From: Polynucleobacter sp. AP-Reno-20A-A9
GTDB lineage: Bacteria > Pseudomonadota > Gammaproteobacteria > Burkholderiales > Burkholderiaceae
Length of the DNA: 64,000 nt
Direction: 5' to 3'
Assembly: GCF_018882085.1 (NCBI RefSeq)
Contig: NZ_JACVPB010000005.1
Span: 62,001 to 126,000, forward strand
Part shown: piece by piece, positions 37,453-47,433 of the stretch
How the letters are laid out: each line of letters begins with the position of its first letter
Numbering within the stretch: position 1 is the first letter of the stretch
Position numbers and translations under genes: made by a program
The notes under the pieces: model-generated
The model's database searches: none
The model's input: the letters and a program-made list of their open reading frames with translations, nothing else
What the model was told of the DNA's origin: nothing

Positions 37453-38655
37453 ATGTTTGCTGAACGCGTTCTCTCTGGCATGCGCCCAACCGGTAGCTTG
37501 CACTTGGGTCACTACCATGGTGTTTTAAAGAACTGGGTGCGCTTGCAGTCCGAGTACCCATGCTTCTTTTTTGTGGCTGATTGGCATGCCTTAACTACCC
37601 ATTACGAGACTCCAGATGTGATTGAACAGTCTGTATGGGATATGGTGATTGATTGGTTAGCAACGGGTGTTGATCCAAACCAAGCAACTTTATTTATTCA
37701 GAGCAAAGTGCCTGAGCATGCTGAACTTTTTCTATTGCTCTCTATGGGAACCCCATTGGGTTGGCTTGAGCGGGTACCGACCTACAAAGATCAAATTGAG
37801 AAACTGAAAGAAAAAGATCTCCAAACTTATGGTTTCCTGGGCTATCCATTGCTGCAGGCGGCTGACATATTGATGTATCGCGCACAGTTGGTACCGGTGG
37901 GTGAAGACCAGGTCCCACACGTAGAGATGACCCGCGAAGTAGCGCGTCGCTTTAACTATCTTTACGGACGTGAACCAGGCTTTGAAGAAAAAGCTTTAGA
38001 AGCAGTTAAAAAATTAGGCAGCAAGCGCGCAAAGATGTATGCGGAATTACGTGTTGCCTTTCAAGAGCGTGGTGATGATGAGGCATTAGAGCAAGCAAAG
38101 GCTTTATTGCAAGAAGCTCAAAGTCTATCCATGGCCGACCGAGAAAGACTCTTTGGTTTCCTTGAGGGGGCTCGCAAAATTATTCTGCCTGAACCGCAAG
38201 CATTGCTGACAACAGCATCACGCATGCCTGGTATTGATGGTCAGAAGATGTCCAAGTCTTATGGCAACACCATTAGCATTCGCGAAAATCCGGAAGATGT
38301 GATTAAAAAGATTCGCACGATGCCAACAGATCCTGCGCGTGTTCGTAGAACAGACATTGGCGATCCTGCGCGTTGCCCAGTTTGGCAATTGCATACCGTT
38401 TACTCCAATGAAGAAACAAAACAATGGGTAGATAAAGGCTGTAAATCAGCTGGTATTGGCTGCCTCGAATGCAAGCAACCCGTGATTGATTCGATTCTTG
38501 CAGAGCAGCAGCCGATGTTCGAGCGTGCGCAGAAGTATCTGGATGACCCTAGCTTGCTCCGTTCCATCATTGCCGATGGTTGCGACAAGGCACGTAAGGT
38601 TGCTCAGGAAACCATGCGTGAGGTTCGCGAAGCAATGGGCCTTGCTTACGATTGA
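37453..38655 (+). CDS. trpS: tryptophanyl-tRNA synthetase
   Basis: A 400-residue class I synthetase, longer than the about 334 residues of E. coli TrpS. The HIGH equivalent is SLHLGHYHG near residues 17-25 and the KMSKS loop is GQKMSKSYG near residue 266. The extra length is a charged helical insertion of about 60 residues before the KMSKS loop (region ALEQAKALLQEAQSLS), which is usual in Burkholderiales. Catalytic motifs are intact. Confidence 0.95.
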   Translation: MFAERVLSGMRPTGSLHLGHYHGVLKNWVRLQSEYPCFFFVADWHALTTHYETPDVIEQSVWDMVIDWLATGVDPNQATLFIQSKVPEHAELFLLLSMGTPLGWLERVPTYKDQIEKLKEKDLQTYGFLGYPLLQAADILMYRAQLVPVGEDQVPHVEMTREVARRFNYLYGREPGFEEKALEAVKKLGSKRAKMYAELRVAFQERGDDEALEQAKALLQEAQSLSMADRERLFGFLEGARKIILPEPQALLTTASRMPGIDGQKMSKSYGNTISIRENPEDVIKKIRTMPTDPARVRRTDIGDPARCPVWQLHTVYSNEETKQWVDKGCKSAGIGCLECKQPVIDSILAEQQPMFERAQKYLDDPSLLRSIIADGCDKARKVAQETMREVREAMGLAYD

Positions 38656-38664
38656 GCTCTAATC

Positions 38665-39228
38665 TTGCCTAGTTCGCATGATGCTATTCTGCATGCCTCT
38701 CCTTGGGTAAGGAGATTTGCACCTCTGATTCCAAAGGGTGGGGTGGTGTTGGATTTGGCTTGCGGCTCAGGAAGACACTCTGAGTTACTGGCCGGCTTGG
38801 GTCATGAGGTGCTAGCAGTTGACCAGGATGTCACGGCAGTAAGGTCTCTTGCCAATCCCTTGGTCACCCCAAAATGCCTGAATCTTGAAGAGGCAGATTG
38901 GCCCCTGAAGGGCTCTGAGTTCAGCGCGATTGTAGTGACCAACTACCTCTATCGTCCACACCTCGAGCAATTAGCCAAAATGCTACAAATAGGTGGTGTT
39001 TTGATCTACGAAACATTCGCCCTGGGAAATGAGGATTTTGGTAAGCCATCCAACCCCAATTTCCTGCTAAATCCAGGGGAATTGCTCGCTTTTGCCTCTT
39101 GTTATGGGCTTAAGGTAGCTGCTTATGAGGATATTTACGTAGATCAACCCAAACCAGCTATGGTTCAGCGCCTGTGCGCGGTAAAAGGTGAGCTAAAACA
39201 GCGCATTCCGTTACAATTTCAGGGTTAA
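38665..39228 (+). CDS. class I SAM-dependent methyltransferase
   Basis: A 187-residue methyltransferase with SAM-binding motif [16 protein letters not shown] near residues 29-43 and the acidic loop AVDQD. It resembles small TehB/UbiE-like enzymes; the substrate is unknown. The first codon appears to be TTG at 38665, nine bases after the trpS stop; no better ATG precedes motif I at a reasonable distance. It is followed by dapA after 26 bases. Confidence 0.78.
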   Translation: MPSSHDAILHASPWVRRFAPLIPKGGVVLDLACGSGRHSELLAGLGHEVLAVDQDVTAVRSLANPLVTPKCLNLEEADWPLKGSEFSAIVVTNYLYRPHLEQLAKMLQIGGVLIYETFALGNEDFGKPSNPNFLLNPGELLAFASCYGLKVAAYEDIYVDQPKPAMVQRLCAVKGELKQRIPLQFQG

Positions 39229-39254
39229 GACAGCTAAAAATCGGTGCATATTCG

Positions 39255-40178
39255 GTGACAAATACAGCTCATTCCAAAGGTAGCAAAAAGCCCATTGCTG
39301 GCAGTATGCCGGCTATCGTGACTCCCATGTTCGAAGATGGCAGCTTGGATTACGCTAGCTTGCGTTCCTTGCTGGATTGGCATGTATCTGAAGGTACTGA
39401 CGGCATTGTCATTGTTGGCACTAGCGGTGAGTCCCCAACAGTTTCTGTTGAAGAACATTGTGAGCTCATTCGCGTGACAGTGGAGCAGATTGCGGGACGT
39501 ATTCCAGTGATTGCTGGGACTGGTGGCAACTCTACGATTGAAGCGATTGAATTAACTCAATTTGCAAAACAGGTTGGCGCCGATGCCAGCTTGCAGGTAG
39601 TGCCGTATTACAACAAGCCAACACAAGATGGCATGTTTGCGCACTTTAAAAAGATTGCTGAGTCTGTGGATTTGCCGGTGATTTTGTATAACGTTCCCGG
39701 TAGAACGGTTGCTGACTTGGCTGGCGAGACTGTGGTCCGTTTAGCAGGCGTGCCAGGCATTATTGGTATTAAAGAGGCCACAGGCAGTTTGGAGCGCGGC
39801 ACCTTATTGATTAATGATCTCAAGCGTGCTGGCCATCAAGACTTTTCAGTATTTTCTGGCGACGATCTCACGGCTGCCATGTTGATGTTGATGGGTGGCA
39901 AAGGTAATATTTCCGTCACCGCTAATATTGCGCCACGTTTGATGCATGAGCTCTGCGTAGCTGCCATGTCTGATGACGTGAAGAGAGCCCGTGAAATCCA
40001 ATATCAATTGATCGCAGTTCATAAAGCCATGTTTACAGAGGCTAACCCAATCCCAGTGAAGTGGGCATTACACGAAATGGGCAAGATTACTGCTGGCATT
40101 CGTTTGCCATTAACACCTTTAAGCAATTCCTTGCGTGAGCCTTTAAAGGCAGCGTTAAAACAGGCCAATCTATTATGA
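39255..40178 (+). CDS. dapA: 4-hydroxy-tetrahydrodipicolinate synthase
   Basis: A 307-residue TIM-barrel enzyme condensing pyruvate with aspartate semialdehyde, the first committed step to lysine and diaminopimelate. The Schiff-base lysine lies in [11 protein letters not shown] near residue 172, and GTSGESPT near residues 55-62 is the substrate loop. The start is GTG at 39255. Its stop overlaps the bamC start by 4 bp, as in many proteobacteria where dapA and bamC are linked. Confidence 0.94.
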   Translation: MTNTAHSKGSKKPIAGSMPAIVTPMFEDGSLDYASLRSLLDWHVSEGTDGIVIVGTSGESPTVSVEEHCELIRVTVEQIAGRIPVIAGTGGNSTIEAIELTQFAKQVGADASLQVVPYYNKPTQDGMFAHFKKIAESVDLPVILYNVPGRTVADLAGETVVRLAGVPGIIGIKEATGSLERGTLLINDLKRAGHQDFSVFSGDDLTAAMLMLMGGKGNISVTANIAPRLMHELCVAAMSDDVKRAREIQYQLIAVHKAMFTEANPIPVKWALHEMGKITAGIRLPLTPLSNSLREPLKAALKQANLL

Positions 40179-41323
40179 TGAATTTGCTCCAACTATCCCG
40201 TCGATATTTATCGATTTTGGCCTTAATCGTTATCGGCTCCGCTGTATTGACTGCTTGTAAGTCAGTTACTAGTAGTGATACGGTTGATTACAAGAGCGCA
40301 GGCGCTGTGCGCGGCCCTAATTTGACATACCCTCCCGACTTGATCACGGCACAGGCTGATCGTCGCTACATCGTTCAGGATGGCGCAGCGACGATGTCTG
40401 AATACAATGCTGCCGTTAAGAAATCATCACAGATGCGCAGTAATGTCATGACAGGTATTCCTGGTATGCGTATTGCTCGTGATGGTGAGCGTCGTTGGTT
40501 GGTAGTTGAAAAACCAGCTCCTGAGCTCTATCCACAGGTAAAAGATTTTTGGCAAGAGAACGGTTTCTTGCTAGTGATAGATTCTCCTTCCACCGGCATC
40601 ATGGAAACCGACTGGGCAGAAAATCGCGCGAAGATTGCGCAAGATTGGATTCGCTCTACGATTGGTGGCGCATTAGATACGATCTATGACACTGGTGAGC
40701 GTGATAAATATAAAACACGTTTAGAAGTTTCTAAGCCCGGTGAGACAGAGATTTACATTACTCAACGCGGTGCGATTGAGAAATGTACGACCGATACCAC
40801 TGGCGCTTGTTTGTCAACCATCTGGACACCTCGTCCTAATGACCCAGAATTAGAAGCGGTATTTTTGGCGCGCTTGATGGAGCGTTTAGGCATGAGTCAA
40901 GAGCAAGCAAAAGCAATGGTCGCTGCGCCTCTTGGTCCTAAGACACCTAAAGCGAAGTTTGTGCAAGAAGGCGCAAACCAAGCTCATATCGAGCTCAGCG
41001 CAGGCTTTGATCGTTCTTGGCGTGATGTGGGCTTAGCCCTAGATCGTTCTAATTTCACGGTTGAAGATCGCAATCGCTCCAGTGGCGTTTACTACGTCCG
41101 CTATGTGAATCCTAAAGACTTAGGAGACACCAAAGGCTTCTTCTCTAATCTCTTTAGCAGTAAAGATGACTCGGGAATGAAAGCTAAAAAATATCAGGTG
41201 CTTGTGAAGAGTACTGGTGAGAATTCTGCAAATGTCTATGTACAGAATGCAGATGGCAAACCAGAAAATACGCCTGCTGGTTACCAATTGCTGACTTTGC
41301 TAACGGAGCAGCTAACTAAGTAG
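40175..41323 (+). CDS. bamC: outer membrane assembly lipoprotein BamC
   Basis: A 382-residue lipoprotein of the BAM complex, which inserts beta-barrel proteins into the outer membrane. The signal sequence ends in the lipobox LTAC with Cys28 as the lipidated residue. The mature part has the BamC lasso region ([16 protein letters not shown]) and two helix-grip domains. It overlaps dapA by 4 bp and ends before a strong terminator. Confidence 0.9.
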   Translation: MMNLLQLSRRYLSILALIVIGSAVLTACKSVTSSDTVDYKSAGAVRGPNLTYPPDLITAQADRRYIVQDGAATMSEYNAAVKKSSQMRSNVMTGIPGMRIARDGERRWLVVEKPAPELYPQVKDFWQENGFLLVIDSPSTGIMETDWAENRAKIAQDWIRSTIGGALDTIYDTGERDKYKTRLEVSKPGETEIYITQRGAIEKCTTDTTGACLSTIWTPRPNDPELEAVFLARLMERLGMSQEQAKAMVAAPLGPKTPKAKFVQEGANQAHIELSAGFDRSWRDVGLALDRSNFTVEDRNRSSGVYYVRYVNPKDLGDTKGFFSNLFSSKDDSGMKAKKYQVLVKSTGENSANVYVQNADGKPENTPAGYQLLTLLTEQLTK

Positions 41324-41341
41324 TAGTTTTTTAAAGTCAAT

Positions 41342-41374
41342 AAAAAAGCCGCTTTTCAGCGGCTTTTTTTCTTC
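41342..41374. terminator. bidirectional terminator after bamC
   Basis: AAAAAAGCCGCT, loop TTTC, AGCGGCTTTTTTT: a long symmetric stem with A and T tracts on opposite sides, so it can end both bamC (plus) and the small lipoprotein gene (minus). Confidence 0.88.
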
Positions 41375-41384
41375 ATGAAGAAGA

Positions 41385-41552
41385 TTACTTCTTAGCATCA
41401 GCAGCAGGAGCAGCTGGAGCAGCAGCAGGAGCTTCAGCAGCAGGAGCAGCTGGAGCAGCAGCAGGAGCTTCAGCAGGTTTTGCTTCTTCTTTTTTTCCGC
41501 AAGCGGCCAAGGCGATTGCTAACATAGCAGCGAATACGAGTGACTTCTTCAT
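41385..41552 (-). CDS. tiny Ala/Pro-rich lipoprotein
   Basis: A 55-residue reading frame encoded on the minus strand: signal peptide MKKSLVFAAMLAIALAAC with lipobox and lipidated Cys18, then GKKEEAKP and a mature tail made almost only of Ala, Pro and Glu, ending ADAKK. An AAAGGA Shine-Dalgarno lies at good distance upstream. The tail contains two identical 36-bp units. It resembles small Ala/Pro-rich lipoproteins common in betaproteobacteria; it may be a periplasmic spacer or envelope-stabilising peptide. Function is unknown. Confidence 0.78.
   Translation of the reverse strand: MKKSLVFAAMLAIALAACGKKEEAKPAEAPAAAPAAPAAEAPAAAPAAPAADAKK
41401..41472 (-). repeat. two identical 36-bp tandem repeats in the lipoprotein gene
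   Basis: Bases 41401-41436 and 41437-41472 are identical. Each unit encodes twelve residues of the pattern AEAPAAAPAAPA, so copy-number change would keep the frame. Confidence 0.92.
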
Positions 41553-41661
41553 TTGTAATTTCCTTTAAAAAATTAATAACAATTACCGGTAATTGTTCTT
41601 TGGATGTACCAAGGGATTGCCCCTAAGTAGTTTCCAGGAATTATTATATCCATCTCCGTAT

Positions 41662-42894
41662 TCAGTGTTCAAAAACCACCCATCCTGCCAAATAAGCCTC
41701 ATAAAGACTGGATTGATCAAGATGTTTAAGTCTGCCCGCGCTGAGTTCTTTTCGAGCTGAGAGTGTCTGCCAGGCCAAGAGAATATCGGGGGCTTGTCCC
41801 AGAGTCATGGATTCCCCATTGCAATACACCTGCTTACCAAGACTCAAAATGCGGGTTTGCGGATGGGGGAGAAGCCTGCTAGACCCAAGTTTCCTAAGGA
41901 ATTCTTGGGGCCTTAGGGGTTTATCTGGAGCATCAAAAAGAGCTTGTTGTTTGGGTTCTGATAGGTAGGCGGTAATGCCAGGTAGAAATCCATCAATTTG
42001 GTCTAATTTCAGCTCCTTGAGTTTTGTTTCTAGTTGCTTGATAAGCTCTTCCGGTAATTGCTCCGCAGTATGAGTCGCACCTTGTTTGGGGTCTGCAAAC
42101 TTATTCTCTAGCGCGGGAATCTCTTCCAAGGATTCTGCTAAGCGCCATAAACCTTCTTGTAGCAACTCTTTAAAGCTGGGCGAGCGAAATCCAACTGACC
42201 ATGTTTGGCAACCCGCATCCAGCGCAATGCCATCATGGGCAACATGTGGCGGTAAATACAGCATATCGCCAGGCTCAAGAGTCCATTCTTGTTCGGGTTT
42301 AAAGTTACGTAGAATTTTTAGCGGCAGATTGGGGTTCAGGCTCAGATCTTTTTGCTCTGAAATTTTCCACTGTCTTCTGCCAGACATTTGTATCAAGAAG
42401 ACGTCATAAGAATCAAAGTGAGGGCCAACGCCGCCCCCAACACCGGCAATGCTAACCATTAGGTCATCTAATCGCGCATCGGGAATAAAGCGGAACCACG
42501 ACAGGATTTTTGAGGCTGCTGGGTGATGTGCTTCCATTCCTTGAAGTAGTAAGGTCCAGTTAGGCTTGTCGTTAGATGGAATTGCCTTTTTAGAAAGCGG
42601 TCCGCTATCAAAACTCCAGGGATTGGATTTAACCAGGCGGGCTTCTACCTCATCTTGCAGGGCGAATTTCAGCAACTCTTTGGTGGGAATGGGGCTATCT
42701 AGGGGTTCTCCATGCTGAGCCGAAAGGGCGAATGCCGGAATCGCCCCACGGATGAGCAGGGGCCTTTTATGCCAATATCGCGCCATGAACTGGTCCGGGC
42801 TAATCCCCCCAAACAAGGCCCAGGGCTCACCTAAAGGAAGCTTTGCAGGGGCCTGGGGTGGCTCATAGGGTTTGCTCAAGTAAAATGAGGTCAT
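41662..42894 (-). CDS. roxA: ribosomal protein uL16 arginine hydroxylase (JmjC/cupin)
   Basis: A 410-residue Fe(II)/2-oxoglutarate oxygenase of the RoxA/YcfD type, which hydroxylates an arginine of ribosomal protein uL16. The JmjC core has GPHFDSYDVFLIQMSGRRQW with the HxD metal pair and a later His in LPPHVAHDGIAL. A C-terminal winged-helix-like region completes the normal length. Divergent from the SlyD-type gene, 36 bases away. Confidence 0.9.
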   Translation of the reverse strand: MTSFYLSKPYEPPQAPAKLPLGEPWALFGGISPDQFMARYWHKRPLLIRGAIPAFALSAQHGEPLDSPIPTKELLKFALQDEVEARLVKSNPWSFDSGPLSKKAIPSNDKPNWTLLLQGMEAHHPAASKILSWFRFIPDARLDDLMVSIAGVGGGVGPHFDSYDVFLIQMSGRRQWKISEQKDLSLNPNLPLKILRNFKPEQEWTLEPGDMLYLPPHVAHDGIALDAGCQTWSVGFRSPSFKELLQEGLWRLAESLEEIPALENKFADPKQGATHTAEQLPEELIKQLETKLKELKLDQIDGFLPGITAYLSEPKQQALFDAPDKPLRPQEFLRKLGSSRLLPHPQTRILSLGKQVYCNGESMTLGQAPDILLAWQTLSARKELSAGRLKHLDQSSLYEAYLAGWVVFEH

Positions 42895-42930
42895 AAAGTA
42901 AAAAGCTGTTTAGAAACTGATTAAAAACGA

Positions 42931-43551
42931 ATGTTCGACAAATTCCGCATGAAGATTGAAAAAAATACCATCGTATCCCTTCGCTATAAGTTAACCGATG
43001 CGCAAAATAATGTCATCGAGGAACCTGATTCTCCGATGGTATACCTGCACGGTGGTTATGAAGGTACTTTTCCTAAAATCGAGACTCTACTTGATGGCCA
43101 AGATATTGGTTATGAGGCCACGATTCAGCTCGAACCCAATGAAGCTTTTGGTGAATACGATCCTGAGCTCTTAAAGATCGAGCCCCGTGCGCGTTTTCCT
43201 GAGCCCTTAGAAGTTGGGATGCAGTTTGAAGGCGTGCCGGATGCGGAAGAGGATGCGGTTGTAGGTGATCCTGAGGATGATGAGCCTTTAATCTACACCG
43301 TTACCGATGTTGCAGATAGTCAGGTCGTGTTAGATGGCAATCATCCGCTAGCAGGCATGGCATTGCGTTTTTGGGTTCAAGTTGAAGATGTTCGCGCGGC
43401 TACTGAGGATGAAATTGAAAATCGCCATCCAGAAGGCGGCGAAAGTTTTTCATTTGGGATGCCTAATGATGATGGCGATGATGATGAAGATGAAGAATTT
43501 CCAGGTGGCGCAGTAGGTGGTGACAGTACTGGCCCACGTACTCTGCATTAA
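42931..43551 (+). CDS. SlyD-type FKBP peptidyl-prolyl isomerase
   Basis: A 206-residue FKBP-type isomerase with an insert-in-flap chaperone domain, the SlyD arrangement: YLHGGYEGTFPKIE near the start, LEPNEAFGEYDPEL, and NHPLAGMALRFWV. An acidic stretch near residues 105-115 and an acidic tail replace the His-rich metal-binding tail of E. coli SlyD. The start may be ATG 42931 or the ATG six codons later. A terminator follows. Confidence 0.9.
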   Translation: MFDKFRMKIEKNTIVSLRYKLTDAQNNVIEEPDSPMVYLHGGYEGTFPKIETLLDGQDIGYEATIQLEPNEAFGEYDPELLKIEPRARFPEPLEVGMQFEGVPDAEEDAVVGDPEDDEPLIYTVTDVADSQVVLDGNHPLAGMALRFWVQVEDVRAATEDEIENRHPEGGESFSFGMPNDDGDDDEDEEFPGGAVGGDSTGPRTLH

Positions 43552-43570
43552 TTCAAAACCAAACTGGTGC

Positions 43571-43602
43571 AAAAAAGGAATAGCATGCTATTCCTTTTTC
43601 TT
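43571..43602. terminator. terminator after the SlyD-type gene
   Basis: AAAAAAGGAATAGCA / TGCTATTCCTTTTT is a perfect palindrome with A and T tracts, able to end transcription from the plus strand and probably also from cysE on the minus strand. Confidence 0.8.
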
Positions 43603-43647
43603 TGCATCATTTCTTCTGCGTGATTTCTAAGCGCTAACCCCGCAGCA

Positions 43648-44412
43648 CTACTCCCTCAGCCACTCTTTGATGGCATCTAGGTCGCGTTTAGTATCGCTAG
43701 AGCCTTCAGCATCAGCGCCTGCAGGCGTATTGCATAACTTGGCTAGAGCCTTTTCTAGTGCTGCAATCTTGGCTTCCTGTTCGATTGTGGCATCGATTAA
43801 ACCTTTCAGCGCCATCGATACAGGATCATCTACATTTGGTGTAACACCATAAGCAGAAAAGTATTCCTTAGTTTTGCTTTCAGCGCTTTGCGGCAAGTCT
43901 GGATGCAATATACGTGCAGGAATACCCACTGCGGTAGCTCCCGCAGGAATTTCTTTTAACACTACGGCATTGGATCCAACACGTGCTCCGTCGCCCACCG
44001 TGAATCCACCGAGAACTTTTGCGCCAGCGCTGATCACAACACCTTTACCCAAAGTGGGATGACGTTTGACGCCTTTATAGAGTGAGGTGCCCCCTAAAGT
44101 AACGCCTTGGTAAATCGTGCAGTCATCACCAATTTCAGTGGTCTCACCAATCACGATGCCAAGCCCATGATCCAGAAATACTCGGCGACCAATCTTTGCG
44201 CCAGGATGAATTTCAATGCCCGTGAAAAAGCGCGCAAACATGGACAGCACACGAGCGATCCATTTCAGACCAAGGTTCCACAGAAAATGGGAGATGCGAT
44301 GCAACCAAACTGCATGCAGACCTTGGTAGCAAGTAATGACCTCGAGACGATTTCGGGCTGCTGGATCTCTGGCAATAATGGAGTCGACTTGGTCGAAGAA
44401 GGGATTTGACAT
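43648..44412 (-). CDS. cysE: serine O-acetyltransferase
   Basis: A 254-residue CysE that acetylates serine for cysteine synthesis. The left-handed beta-helix is visible through hexapeptide repeats, with HPGAKIGRRVFLDHGLGIVIGET containing the catalytic His region. The C-terminal tail is longer and more acidic than that of E. coli CysE. It is followed upstream by trmJ with only 23 bases between the genes, so the two may be cotranscribed. Confidence 0.93.
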   Translation of the reverse strand: MSNPFFDQVDSIIARDPAARNRLEVITCYQGLHAVWLHRISHFLWNLGLKWIARVLSMFARFFTGIEIHPGAKIGRRVFLDHGLGIVIGETTEIGDDCTIYQGVTLGGTSLYKGVKRHPTLGKGVVISAGAKVLGGFTVGDGARVGSNAVVLKEIPAGATAVGIPARILHPDLPQSAESKTKEYFSAYGVTPNVDDPVSMALKGLIDATIEQEAKIAALEKALAKLCNTPAGADAEGSSDTKRDLDAIKEWLRE

Positions 44413-44435
44413 ATTCTGATTTTAACGGGATGCGC

Positions 44436-45188
44436 TTATTTTCTCAGGAGCATCTGTTTTGCAATGCCGCGGAGCAGATCAATCTCTTCCTTATGAAGGC
44501 GGCTACGGGCAAATAGAGCTTGAATACGTGGCATCAGCTTCTTAGGGTTGGCTGGGTCTAAATAGCCAATGGCCTCCAGACCTTCACGCCAATGCTCCAC
44601 CATGGCTGCCACGGCTGCGGGATCGGCAAATTCAGCCATTTTTTCTCGGCTAGCCAAGGCATTACGCCCCCCTAAATCCAGGGTGAGCGTTTCTCTGAGG
44701 GCATAGGCGCAGACCATGATTGCTTGGGCCAGATTAAGAGATGGGTAGTCTGGATTGGCGTCCAACCAGACTCTATGGGTGCATAAGGCCAAATGATCGT
44801 TATCCAGGCCGGTTCTTTCTGGACCAAAGAGTAGGGCAACTTGGCCTCCTCTTGATGCCGTATCGGCTATCAGGGCTTTAGCACTCTGCCAGTCTAAGGC
44901 CGGTGGGCCAAACTCTCGATCGCGGCTAGTTAAGCCCAAAACAAGGGAGCAGCCCTCTACTGCAGAGGCTAAAGAGCTACTTTCTGAAGAGCATTCAAGG
45001 ATATCGGCTGCACCGCTGGCTAGAGCGATTGCATCAGCATTTTTTGCTACGCCTTTGATCTTAGGGTTGATGAGGCGCAGGTCGCTAAAGCCCATGGTTT
45101 TAAGGGCGCGAGCAGCAGAACCCACGTTTCCTGGGTGACTGGTTTCGACTAAAACCCAGCGTAGTAATTCAGATTTGTCGATATTCAT
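44436..45188 (-). CDS. trmJ: tRNA (cytidine/uridine-2'-O-)-methyltransferase TrmJ
   Basis: A 250-residue SPOUT methyltransferase that modifies position 32 of tRNA. Motifs are VLVETSHPGNVGSAARALKTMG at the N-terminus and the trefoil-knot sequences ALLFGPERTGL and YPSLNLAQAIMV. The ATG at 45188 is preferred over the TTG at 45197. TrmJ beside cysE and suhB is common in proteobacteria. Confidence 0.92.
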   Translation of the reverse strand: MNIDKSELLRWVLVETSHPGNVGSAARALKTMGFSDLRLINPKIKGVAKNADAIALASGAADILECSSESSSLASAVEGCSLVLGLTSRDREFGPPALDWQSAKALIADTASRGGQVALLFGPERTGLDNDHLALCTHRVWLDANPDYPSLNLAQAIMVCAYALRETLTLDLGGRNALASREKMAEFADPAAVAAMVEHWREGLEAIGYLDPANPKKLMPRIQALFARSRLHKEEIDLLRGIAKQMLLRK

Positions 45189-45328
45189 CAATGCCAATGG
45201 GAATGTTTATAGGAGGTAATGGACGCTAATCGTTTAGAATCAGTCTGTTAGCTTCGTATTGTCATGCAATTTACCTTTTTGCAGGCATTACAAGGAGCTT
45301 GTTCTTATTTAATTTGTCCATCAATACT

Positions 45329-46117
45329 ATGCATCCCATGTTAAATGTGGCCGTCAAGGCCGCCCGTCGCGCAGGAACAGTCATTAATCGTGCTTCTTTG
45401 AATTTGGAGCGCTTGCAGGTTGACCGTAAGCAACACAACGATTTCGTCACCGAGGTGGACAAAGCCGCAGAAGCGGCCATCATTGAAACGCTGAGCGAAG
45501 CTTATCCAACTCATGGATTTTTGGCTGAAGAAACAGGCGCGCACAATGCGGACGCAGAAAACGTTTGGATCATTGATCCACTGGATGGCACAACCAATTT
45601 CATTCATGGCTTTCCGCAGTATGCGGTTTCGATTGCGCTGGCAGTGAATGGCGTCACTCAACAAGCTGTCGTTTATGACCCAACACGTGATGAGTTGTTT
45701 ACCGCTACTCGTGGTGCGGGCGCGTATTTGGACCGCCGGCGTTTGCGCGTAGCTACGCAAGATCGTTTAGCAAATGCTTTACTCGGTACTGGTTTTCCGT
45801 ATCGCGAAGACCAAGACTTAGAAAAGTATTTGAAAATCTTTGCTGAGATGTCACGTCAATGCGCTGGCTTACGTCGCCCAGGCGCTGCATCATTGGATTT
45901 GGCTTATGTGGCAGCTGGTCGTTACGATGGATTTTTTGAGAGCGATCTCAAGCCATGGGATATGGCTGCCGGTGCTTTGTTAATCACTGAAGCGGGCGGA
46001 TTGATCGGCAACTATCGTGGCGAAGAAGGCTTTCTGAAGAGTGGTGAAGTCATGGCGGCTAATCCACGCATCTTTGCGCAGATGGTTCAGTCACTCTCTA
46101 AATACTCAGCTTCTTAA
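45329..46117 (+). CDS. suhB: inositol monophosphatase family protein SuhB
   Basis: A 262-residue IMPase-family protein with metal motifs [21 protein letters not shown] near residues 80-95 and [12 protein letters not shown]. In E. coli SuhB also works with Nus factors in rRNA transcription. The frame begins at 45299, but the ATG at 45329 gives the usual [14 protein letters not shown]-terminus. It is divergent from trmJ. Confidence 0.93.
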   Translation: MHPMLNVAVKAARRAGTVINRASLNLERLQVDRKQHNDFVTEVDKAAEAAIIETLSEAYPTHGFLAEETGAHNADAENVWIIDPLDGTTNFIHGFPQYAVSIALAVNGVTQQAVVYDPTRDELFTATRGAGAYLDRRRLRVATQDRLANALLGTGFPYREDQDLEKYLKIFAEMSRQCAGLRRPGAASLDLAYVAAGRYDGFFESDLKPWDMAAGALLITEAGGLIGNYRGEEGFLKSGEVMAANPRIFAQMVQSLSKYSAS

Positions 46118-46150
46118 TAGACATCTCTCGATCTGAGAGACCCGTAGCGC

Positions 46151-46933
46151 TTAGTGCTTAATGAGGTCCAGATAGCGCACTCCCGCGCCATCGATGAGCA
46201 GAGCGCTTGCCCTAGGGTGAAGGCTCTCAGGATGATCGAGATCCCAATCAGATAAAACCCAGCGCTGCCAAGCCTGGGTATCTAAAGATTCCTCATGATG
46301 CGCTGGTAAGTGGGTATGCCCATGAATTAATCTGTCTACAGATTGATCTTTCAATACAGCAGCACAAGCTGCTCGTGTGACATCCATTTTGAGTTGACTG
46401 GAGGCGGAGCGTTGCTGCGTTTGATATTGGCTATGGCTATTGCTACGAAGATGCTGAGCAACACCTCTGCGCCAATTGAGTGGCAGAGTTAAAAACAGTT
46501 TTTGAATCCAAGGTTTTCTAACAAAGCTACGAAATACCTGGTAGCCAAGGTCTGCGGTACATAAAGCGTCGCCATGGGCTAAGGCCCATTTTTGTCCAGC
46601 GATCTCAACAATAGTTGGATCAGACAAGAGCGTCATGCCAGTCTTTTTAATAAAACTTTTGCCGATTAAAAAATCTCGATTGCCATGCAAGTAATATGTT
46701 TTTACTTTGGTGGAAAGATTGGCGATAGCACGCTGAACTTCCTGTTGAAAAGGTGAGGATGCGGATGCATCGTCACCAACCCAATATTCAAATAAGTCAC
46801 CCAAAATAAATACAGCCTCGACTTTAGGGGCTTCTTTTTCACAGAAGTCGAAAAAGCGTTGCGCCGTCAAGGGCATTGACGGCGTCAGGTGTAGATCCGA
46901 TATGAGCAGTGCGCTCGCGTGTTGCGGGATCAT
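46151..46933 (-). CDS. lpxH: UDP-2,3-diacylglucosamine diphosphatase
   Basis: A 260-residue calcineurin-like phosphoesterase of lipid A synthesis that hydrolyses UDP-2,3-diacylglucosamine to lipid X. All metallophosphatase motifs are visible: [35 protein letters not shown] and [10 protein letters not shown]. Its ATG overlaps the ppiB stop by 4 bp, indicating translational coupling. Confidence 0.94.
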   Translation of the reverse strand: MIPQHASALLISDLHLTPSMPLTAQRFFDFCEKEAPKVEAVFILGDLFEYWVGDDASASSPFQQEVQRAIANLSTKVKTYYLHGNRDFLIGKSFIKKTGMTLLSDPTIVEIAGQKWALAHGDALCTADLGYQVFRSFVRKPWIQKLFLTLPLNWRRGVAQHLRSNSHSQYQTQQRSASSQLKMDVTRAACAAVLKDQSVDRLIHGHTHLPAHHEESLDTQAWQRWVLSDWDLDHPESLHPRASALLIDGAGVRYLDLIKH

Positions 46934-47433
46934 TCCTCGAGAACAGTAGCCTTCTCGATAACAACATCTTCAGCTGGAACGTCTTGATGAAAGCCAGAGC
47001 TTCCAGTCTTTACTTTGCGAATGGTGTCAACAACATCCATGCCGTCAGTGACTTTGCCGAAAACCGCGTAGCCCCAGCCTTGAGCATTCTGAGCGGTGTG
47101 GTTCAAGAAATCATTGTCATTCACGTTAATGAAGAATTGAGCCGTAGCAGAATGTGGGTCGCTAGTACGGGCCATAGCTACGGTGTAGCGATCATTCTTG
47201 AGGCCGTTATTGGCTTCGTTTTCAATTTCTGCACCAGTTGGCTTTTGCTTCATGCCAGCAGTCATGCCGCCGCCTTGAACCATAAAGTTATCAATGACGC
47301 GATGAAAAATCGTGCCATCATAATGACCGCTTTTTACGTATTGCAAAAAGTTGGCAACACTTTTAGGTGCCTTAGCTGCATCAAGAGTGAGGGTGATATC
47401 GCCCTTATTGGTTTTTAAGAGTACTTTCGCCAT
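46930..47433 (-). CDS. ppiB: cyclophilin peptidyl-prolyl isomerase
   Basis: A 167-residue cyclophilin without a signal peptide, so cytoplasmic. Motifs [14 protein letters not shown] with the catalytic Arg, [21 protein letters not shown] and [17 protein letters not shown] are intact. It lies between the TPR lipoprotein gene, with which it overlaps by 29 bp, and lpxH, with which it overlaps by 4 bp. Confidence 0.95.
   Translation of the reverse strand: MAKVLLKTNKGDITLTLDAAKAPKSVANFLQYVKSGHYDGTIFHRVIDNFMVQGGGMTAGMKQKPTGAEIENEANNGLKNDRYTVAMARTSDPHSATAQFFINVNDNDFLNHTAQNAQGWGYAVFGKVTDGMDVVDTIRKVKTGSSGFHQDVPAEDVVIEKATVLEE

Noticed and set aside
41401..41472. Possible CRISPR-like repeat
   Set aside because: The two 36-bp units are directly adjacent with no spacers and encode a repetitive protein tail.
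46909..47418. 169-codon plus-strand frame opposite ppiB
   Set aside because: It lies almost exactly antisense to a clear cyclophilin gene; the translated product resembles no family.
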